A stretch of 64,000 bases of DNA, from contig RPFO01000702.1 of assembly GCA_009746045.1 (NCBI GenBank), positions 1,424,357 to 1,488,356 of the forward strand, written 5' to 3'. The position numbers and the translations under genes are program-made. Shown one piece after another: positions 59,110-64,000 of this stretch. Below the pieces are notes generated by a model, which was not told the DNA's origin, made no database searches, and saw only the letters and a program-made list of their open reading frames with translations. The DNA is from Mesostigma viride (taxonomy: Eukaryota > Streptophyta > Mesostigmatophyceae > Mesostigmatales > Mesostigmataceae). Each line of letters opens with the position of its first letter. Position 1 is the first letter of the stretch.

Positions 59110-60107
59110 TTATTGGAAAAAATTATTGATTTCTATATTAAGGTTTTGTCTTTTGGCTTCTTCATATAAATAATTTGCAACCATCAGATCCAGTATCCCC
59201 ATACCCATAGGAGAAAAAATTATTGTTTTTTTAGGATCAAAATTGTTATAACCGTTAATTAATTCATAGACGTTACAATTTATAAAGCTTTTATTCCCAG
59301 TTTTTTGATATGCAAGATGAGGAGATGTATTTGCATTCAGTACGTGATCTACATCATCTACAATATTATTTGAAGCTGTTAGTATTTCAGGAGCTAAATC
59401 CCTCAAAGAAATATGTAAAACAATGGTGTTGGATTTAAATAATGAGAAATCTCTTATATAAGGTACCTGACTTGTTGTAGATAGGAATATCATTTCTGAG
59501 TTTATGATTAATGTATTTAAATCATCTTGTATGTCAATTTTTATGTTACTATTTAAATTTTGAATTTCCTCTTTAAATTTAACAGCCGCTTTATTGTTAC
59601 TGTCATATAAAATTTGTTCAATTTCCCATCTTTCATTGATTATGGATTCTACAAAATGTCCAGAAATATTACCTGTTCCTATTATACCAATAACCTTTTT
59701 AGAATGTTTAACATCAGACAAATACTCTCCTACTATAATTGCTGAGTAAACTGTTCTAAGAGCACTTATAATACTTCCTTCAATACATGCTATAGGATAG
59801 CCTGTATCATAATCATTAAGAATAATTACAGCTGATGCTCTTTTCAGATTGTTTGATAAGTTATCAGGATTGCTTGAAATCCATTTAATTCCAGCAATTC
59901 TTGGATTTTGGCTAATTAACGCAGGTAATGCAATAATGCGAGATTTTGGTTTATCTGGAAATGTTAAAAAATAGCTTGACGGATTCTTAGCTATTCCTTC
60001 CCCTGTTTTATATATGCTAATTTTACCATCTCGTATATGCTATGAGATTGTGACTTTATTATTTTTTTTATTGCCGCTGATGTTATTATAGAGAACTTAC
60101 CTGTCAT
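59110..60107 (-). pseudogene. sbnB: SbnB-like dehydrogenase (ornithine cyclodeaminase family), frameshifted
   Basis: SbnB oxidatively cleaves N-(1-amino-1-carboxyethyl)-glutamate to L-2,3-diaminopropionate and 2-oxoglutarate. The start at 60107 overlaps sbnA by 11 bases and gives MTGKFSIITSAAIKK. The frame changes near 59993-60000 (AAAACAGGGG; a -1 shift restores it). The protein then continues NPSSYFLTFPDKPKSRIIAL, AGIKWISSNP, ASAVIILNDYDTGYP, EGSIISALRT and the Rossmann GIIGTGNISGHF. The remaining open part (59110-59721) is only 203 codons. Restored length is about 332 aa, the normal size for SbnB. As it stands the N-terminal catalytic region is out of frame with the NAD-binding part. The family assignment is firm; activity is doubtful unless the frame change is bypassed or is a sequence error. 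Confidence 0.82.
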
Positions 60108-61071
60108 AAAACGCTTCTTTTATATTAATTCCAAATTTATCTTCTACCCAAGCCGGATTATATAATGTGTCTATATATTTTTCTCCAAAATCAGGTGATA
60201 TTACCACAACTGATACATTTTTATTTTTTAGAGATTTAAAGTAATCCTTTGCTGCATGTATTACCGTACCTGATGATCCCCCAAGAAACATCCCATATTT
60301 TTTAAGTAAGTAATTACACATTATTACTGTTTTTGTTTCAGGTACCATTATCACATCATGCACATTGTATAAAGATGCTATTTCAGGTTTCCTACTTGTT
60401 CCAATACCAGGGATATATCTAGGACCAGGAGGAAAACCAAATGTTACTGATCCCTGATTATCAACTGCTATAATTTTTGTCTGTGGTGAATATTTTGCAA
60501 AAAATTTAGCACACCCTACTAAAGTACCTGTAGTTCCTGCACCTATAAAAAGATAATCGAGTTTAGGTATAAACTCATTTATTTCTTTAGCTGTAGTTTT
60601 ATAGTGAGCTTTAATATTATACTCTGATGCATACTGGTTAGTCCAAATCAGTTTTGGATTTTCACTAATCATTTTATGTATCAATTTTATTCTGCTTGCT
60701 AGAAATCCTCCAGATTCATCTCTTGTTGTAACTTTAATTATCTCAGCTCCATATATTTTCATATATGATTCAGCAAAAGGAAGAGTATTAGGATCAGTTA
60801 TACAAATAAATTTATACCCCTTAGATTTACATACAATACTTAATGCTATACCTAGATTACCAGATGAGGATTCTATGATAGTATTTTTACCTGGAGTAAT
60901 TCCAAATTCTTTTTCAAGGCCACTAATTAGATATTTTGCAGTTTTAAGTTTTATAGAACCTGCTACATTTAATCCTTCGTATTTAATAAAAGCTCTTTTA
61001 ACTCCAATAAACTCTGAAAACTCATGAAACAATCTTGCGATTCCTATCTGAGAATAAGTATTAACAAACAT
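60097..61071 (-). CDS. sbnA: SbnA-like N-(2-amino-2-carboxyethyl)-L-glutamate synthase
   Basis: 324 aa, a PLP enzyme of the cysteine-synthase fold. SbnA condenses O-phospho-L-serine with L-glutamate, the first step to L-2,3-diaminopropionate. The PLP lysine is K41 in the GSIKLKTAKYL segment. SSSGNLGIAL is the substrate loop, GAGTTGTLVG the phosphate-binding loop, and GGSSGTVIHAA lies near the C-terminus. The partner sbnB directly follows with an 11-base overlap. That separates it from ordinary cysteine synthase, as do FGFPPGPRYIPGIGTS and the general SbnA look. It also overlaps the upstream symporter gene by 11 bases, so the three are translationally coupled. The frame is intact. The product would be a precursor for the diamino-acid modules of the NRPS line. 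Confidence 0.88.
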   Translation of the reverse strand: MFVNTYSQIGIARLFHEFSEFIGVKRAFIKYEGLNVAGSIKLKTAKYLISGLEKEFGITPGKNTIIESSSGNLGIALSIVCKSKGYKFICITDPNTLPFAESYMKIYGAEIIKVTTRDESGGFLASRIKLIHKMISENPKLIWTNQYASEYNIKAHYKTTAKEINEFIPKLDYLFIGAGTTGTLVGCAKFFAKYSPQTKIIAVDNQGSVTFGFPPGPRYIPGIGTSRKPEIASLYNVHDVIMVPETKTVIMCNYLLKKYGMFLGGSSGTVIHAAKDYFKSLKNKNVSVVVISPDFGEKYIDTLYNPAWVEDKFGINIKEAFYDR

Positions 61072-62299
61072 TATTATCTTCTAATTTAGATGAACTATAA
61101 TATGATAACCTCAAAACTTTAGCAAGTTTTGAAAAGACAACAGCAAGTGCACTGTTGCCAATTACGTTAGCGCTTGTTTCTGTAGCATCAAATAGTATGT
61201 ATATAGCTACTATTAAAGCAGACATTTCGTTTGTAAAACCTAGGTACTTCTCTAATAATGGCAGCATCAGCAACACCCCACATCCAGGCGCTCCAGCTGC
61301 TGCAAACTGCATTAAAGCAAAATTAAAGGCAAATATTAAATAAATTGTAAAAGTAGGTAACTCATAGCCGTAACTTAAAAGTATAATTAATGCCATCATT
61401 GGAATATTAATAGCAAGTCCTATCATATGAATATTTGTAGCTAGCGGTATTACTAGACGAACCATGTCTGGATTTTTTATATTTTTCTCTGTAGACATTA
61501 TTGTAATTGGCATGGTAACCAAGCTGGACATTGTATAAAAACCTGTAAGAGCCGCAGGTATTATGTTTTTTATATAAGAAACCCATAACCTTAGATTAAA
61601 ATTTGCTATGACTGCAAATAAAAACGACAAATAAAATATGTAAGTACCACTTATAAGTACTATAAGCGGTAATAATTTCTCAATAGTCTTAGAAAGAAGC
61701 CCACTATGCTGCATTTGAATAAAAAAACCTAGTATAAAAAAAGGAAATAACCTAACAAAGGCACTGCTTAAAAAATAGTCTACAAATTTCTTGGCTAAAA
61801 CATTTAACTTATAATTACTATACTGCAGCGGTATATAAAATTCACATATACCAACTATAAATCCTGCTATTAAAGCATAATTACTATCCAGAGATATCAT
61901 ATTAAATGATATGTTCCATATAGGACTAAGTTCTTTGCCATGTGTTAAAATTACCGGTTGAACATTCATATTAGATTCTGCAAGCAACACTACTCCATAT
62001 GCCACCATAGTTGCTGTATAGTTTGAAATATAAATTGCTACAAACAATAATAAAAGAAATATACCTATAGATTTTTTATGTTTGATTGTAGAAACACTAA
62101 CGTATGCACAACAAAAAACTACTAAGGGAAGTACTAATAATAACACTTCCTTTAGAATAAAACTTATAGAATACAAAACCCGCTTTATATCTTCTGGAAT
62201 GCACTCACCAAAAGCTATCGTTAGTACTAGAACTATTATTACTTGAACAGGAATGTTCCTTTTAAAAGAGTATACAAGTTTTATTATTTTGTTATACAT
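61061..62299 (-). CDS. Dicarboxylate/amino-acid:cation symporter (SLC1/DAACS family)
   Basis: 412 aa, inner-membrane protein with about eight hydrophobic helices and two re-entrant loops. Family marks are the Ala/Gly-rich hairpin FAAAGAPGCG and the C-terminal substrate/cation motif ATETSANVIGNSALAVV, which replaces the NVTGD-type segment of glutamate carriers. It is of normal length and intact. It shares an 11-base overlap (ATGTTTGTTAA) with sbnA, so it is co-translated with the diaminopropionate genes. The likely cargo is glutamate, serine or another small amino acid used as precursor. The exact substrate cannot be read from sequence; uptake of a precursor from a host cell is inference. Confidence 0.85.
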   Translation of the reverse strand: MYNKIIKLVYSFKRNIPVQVIIVLVLTIAFGECIPEDIKRVLYSISFILKEVLLLVLPLVVFCCAYVSVSTIKHKKSIGIFLLLLFVAIYISNYTATMVAYGVVLLAESNMNVQPVILTHGKELSPIWNISFNMISLDSNYALIAGFIVGICEFYIPLQYSNYKLNVLAKKFVDYFLSSAFVRLFPFFILGFFIQMQHSGLLSKTIEKLLPLIVLISGTYIFYLSFLFAVIANFNLRLWVSYIKNIIPAALTGFYTMSSLVTMPITIMSTEKNIKNPDMVRLVIPLATNIHMIGLAINIPMMALIILLSYGYELPTFTIYLIFAFNFALMQFAAAGAPGCGVLLMLPLLEKYLGFTNEMSALIVAIYILFDATETSANVIGNSALAVVFSKLAKVLRLSYYSSSKLEDNNVC

Positions 62300-62423
62300 A
62301 TAACACTAAGACATACTATTTATAGTAAAAACCCTATACTTGTCAATTTATTTAGCTTTTGGTTTTATCTTTCAACCATAGGGTACCAAAATTATGCTAG
62401 TACGCCTCGCGTGATTTGATTTC
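62300..62423. other. Short intergenic spacer
   Basis: 124 AT-rich bases between the ankyrin gene and the symporter gene. It contains ctttcaaccatag (62368-62380), a 13-base match to the arm of the hairpin at 57957-57975. No promoter is called. Confidence 0.3.
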
Positions 62424-62867
62424 TTAAGATACTACACAGCAACCACAGCAACAATCTTCAACGTTACCAGACTCCTGCACCTGGTCATCTTTTATTAACT
62501 CTTGGTCATAGATTAATAAAGTTAAAGAAGACAAAGAATCATTATGCATACTTTCAAGTATATATGGACATTTTTCCTGTATAAGATTCTCAATCTTTTG
62601 TCCGCTATTATCTTTAGCTTTTAAATCTGCCCCTTGTGATATTAGAAATTCTGCTATCTTAATTTGATTATAAAGTAATGCGTAATGAAGCAGTGTTTGA
62701 CCTTTATCATTCCGATAGTCAATATGAACAACTCCTTTGGTAACTTGAGATTTGACAGCTTTAAATTGTGACCTATATATCAAATCAAATACATTTTCTA
62801 CAACTGATATATAGTAAACCCTATTAAACTTAATATAGTCAAAATAATCTGGCCTAAATTTACTCAT
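62424..62867 (-). CDS. Ankyrin-repeat protein ending in a Cys-rich CaaX box (candidate host-targeted effector)
   Basis: 147 aa. One clear ankyrin repeat, plus part of another, lies at about 50-90 (DKGQTLLHYALLYNQIKIAE, then FLISQGADLKAKDNSGQ). The C-terminus is VEDCCCGCCVVS. CVVS fits the eukaryotic CaaX prenylation box (Cys, two aliphatic, Ser favouring farnesyl), and the extra Cys upstream could be palmitoylated, as in H-Ras. I checked these codons on the minus strand at 62424-62453, stop TAA. Known precedent: Legionella AnkB carries a CaaX box modified by the host. There is no signal peptide. The start ATG at 62867 lies 13 bases after the mbtH end. It is unrelated to peptide assembly by sequence, but sits in the same gene string. 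Effector function is inference. Confidence 0.75.
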   Translation of the reverse strand: MSKFRPDYFDYIKFNRVYYISVVENVFDLIYRSQFKAVKSQVTKGVVHIDYRNDKGQTLLHYALLYNQIKIAEFLISQGADLKAKDNSGQKIENLIQEKCPYILESMHNDSLSSLTLLIYDQELIKDDQVQESGNVEDCCCGCCVVS

Positions 62868-62880
62868 TTCCTACTTACCA

Positions 62881-63098
62881 TCAGTTTAATACAGCTTTAT
62901 CCATTTGTTCTCTAAGACTTTTAGGTCTCATATCAGTCCACACTTTTTTACATAGTTTAAAACCTCTTGCTTAGTCCCTTTCGGACCAACCTGTTTCCAA
63001 CCAAGCGGTATTTCTTTCCACGCAAAACATATGGAATATTGCTCCTCTTCATTAATAAGGCATATATATTCTTCATTATCTTCTTCTGACATACTCAT
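62881..63098 (-). CDS. mbtH: MbtH-family NRPS partner, frame broken at an A AAA AAG heptamer
   Basis: MbtH proteins bind adenylation domains and are often needed for their solubility and activity. The start at 63098 (MSMSEEDNEEYICLI) leads into the family core: NEEEQYSI, EIPLGWKQVGPKGTKQEVLN and YVKK. The zero frame then ends at a stop at 62928-62930. Shifting back by one base after AAG gives VWTDMRPKSLREQ and MDKAVLN to a stop at 62881, which is exactly the invariant C-terminal MbtH motif. The shift point is A AAA AAG in frame (62943-62949), the canonical -1 slippery heptamer known from dnaX. Total length is about 72 aa, normal for MbtH. Either one A has been lost from a run, or -1 frameshifting or slippage makes the full protein. 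Two ATGs (63098, 63092) are possible starts. Confidence 0.85.
62943..62949 (-). other. Slippery heptamer A AAA AAG inside mbtH
   Basis: The heptamer is in the correct register for -1 ribosomal frameshifting. An AAGAGG stretch lies about 13 bases upstream, a Shine-Dalgarno-like helper site. A weak 6-bp stem (TGAGAC / GTCTTA, loop CTAAAA) begins about 12 bases downstream. Both stimulators are weak. Confidence 0.45.
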
Positions 63099-63164
63099 AT
63101 TACTTATTTGTTTCTTATATTAAATAATTAATTAAATGTACTTCACTGTTTATTGGTTCTTCAG

Positions 63165-63398
63165 ATACTACTTACCAAGTGCCCTTCTCCTCTTCTAGAG
63201 GCAAAATCAATATCAGCTATTTTGTACTCTTTAAATCCACATTGGTCCCAAGTTCAGTACCACCCCTGGTTTGTATAAACTTGGTATTTATATAACCGCT
63301 CTCAATAAACTCTTTATTTCTTCATAAGGTTTATCTCTATGTCTTATTACTACCTCATGCTTACCTTCACTTAGTCTTTTTACTAATTCATTTATCAT
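63165..63398 (-). pseudogene. Small conserved gene with TRGGTELG motif, decayed
   Basis: The start at 63398 has a strong ribosome site (AGGAGG, 10 bases upstream). It encodes MINELVKRLSEGKHEVVIRH and RDKPYEEIK, after which the frame changes. It goes on as EFIESGYINTKFIQTRGGTE and LGTNVDLKSTK, then a further frame gives ADIDFASRRGEGHLV. The TRGGTELG segment looks like a conserved small-protein family that I recognise as a pattern but cannot name or assign a function. At least two breaks are present. Confidence 0.45.
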
Positions 63399-63538
63399 AC
63401 CTGCACTACCTCCTAATTACTTCTTGTTTGATTTTTCTTCATGCTAACAAATAAAACGGGCTACTTTTGTTTAATTAGATAAATTTCTATTAATTCTTTC
63501 TTAGATTAGCTTATTTGTTATTTCAATATCAACCCACT

Positions 63539-63994
63539 CTAAAATTCCCCCCACTTATCTTTATCAAGATCTTTATAGTGTTCAGAGAAATGCTTTATTT
63601 TGTTCTTGACAATACCGGCAACATCAGAGGTATTCATATATTAAAAGATATGTCAACCTTAGATACAGAAACAGCAATAAACTTTTTATCCAGACCAGAC
63701 TCATCTTCCATCTTTAATATTCCAATAGGTCTGCATTTTATTATTCCACTTGGTATAACCGGATAGTTAGATAAAACCAACACATTGACTGAATCTCCAT
63801 CACAAAATAAAGCATTAAGCATAAATTCATAACTACATGAATAAACCATTGATACCTGCATAAACCAACCAACAAATATAGCACCGGGTTCTTTATCTAA
63901 GTTTTTATTTAACAGGATTACCATTAATAGGGATTTCAATAATTATATTAAATTCATCCGGTATTTTCTGTGATCGATTCTTATCTACCTGCAT
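63539..63994 (-). pseudogene. ppa: Inorganic pyrophosphatase (family I), decayed
   Basis: The start near 63994 gives MQVDKNRSQKIPDEFNIIIE and IPINGNPVK, then a stop and frame change near 63907. The main part (63634-63939) has DKEPGAIFVGWFMQVSM, GDSVNVLVLSNYPVIPSGII and KCRPIGILKMEDESGLDKKF, all family I landmarks. Several catalytic positions are altered: the usual DRFM is GWFM, and the GDPVDVLV metal-binding motif is GDSVNVLV. A second break follows near 63636, after which VAGIVKNKIKHFSEHYKDLD continues to a stop at 63539. With lost metal ligands and at least two breaks it is a dead copy. A working ppa must exist elsewhere. Confidence 0.8.
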
Positions 63995-64000
63995 ATGTCG

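Noticed and set aside
63515-63766. 83-codon plus-strand ORF
   Set aside because: It is antisense to the decayed pyrophosphatase gene.
1-64000. CRISPR arrays, tRNA or rRNA genes, riboswitches
   Set aside because: No short regularly spaced repeats, cloverleaf-like sequences or rRNA segments were seen. The only regular repeats are NRPS cassettes and IS ends.

Overview
The window is one long minus-strand biosynthetic locus in an AT-rich bacterial genome that is full of decayed insertion sequences. The decayed genes, an ankyrin-repeat protein ending in a eukaryotic-type CaaX box, and the low GC suggest a host-associated (probably intracellular) proteobacterium, such as a Rickettsiales- or Legionellales-like symbiont. 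That placement is inference; no rRNA or other phylogenetic marker is present.

Layout in transcription order (right to left). 64000-62880: relics of an inorganic pyrophosphatase gene and a small conserved gene, then a complete mbtH whose frame is broken at one A-run. 62867-62424: ankyrin/CaaX protein. 62299-58039: a tightly packed precursor block with an SLC1-type amino-acid symporter, sbnA-like and sbnB-like genes for L-2,3-diaminopropionate (sbnB frameshifted), and a DUF1015 protein (frameshifted). 57363-55711: a CmlA-type diiron beta-hydroxylase. 55640-52843: relics of several IS families. 52842-52387: one unrecognised small ORF. 52044-3982: five consecutive NRPS genes (2146, 2734, 5370, 2788 and 2993 codons) with no frame break in 48 kb. 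3890-1: a decayed IS1182-like transposase interrupted by an intact-looking IS21-family element (221-2755, 6-bp target duplication), then the end of a second IS21-like element.

The five NRPSs form a colinear 12-module line. NRPS1 is A-MT-T, C-A-T. NRPS2 is C-A-T, C-A-T-E. NRPS3 is C-A-T-E, C-A-T-E, C-A-T, C-A-T. NRPS4 is C-A-T-E, C-A-T. NRPS5 is C-A-T-E, C-A-T-TE. Donor chirality (E present or absent) and acceptor C-domain type (LCL or DCL) agree at every junction. Pocket residues I read by hand predict: 1 = N-methylated, possibly Lys-like; 2, 5, 10 and 12 = the same unassigned residue (code DIWHIGAISK); 3 = Asp; 4 and 8 = diamino acid (Dab/Dap-like); 6 and 9 = Ser; 7 = Gly; 11 = Asn. D residues are expected at 4, 5, 6, 9 and 11.

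The accessory genes fit this line. MbtH supports adenylation, SbnA/SbnB/DUF1015 and the symporter would supply diaminopropionate or its precursors, and the CmlA-like enzyme would beta-hydroxylate a carrier-bound residue. No exporter, Sfp-type phosphopantetheinyl transferase or regulator lies in the window.

The most striking structure is the modular repetitiveness of the NRPS DNA. A few cassettes (4.32 kb x4, 4.08 kb x2, 1.3 kb x5) recur almost identically, while only about 450 bp of each adenylation core differs, as if specificity pockets had been swapped into a constant frame.
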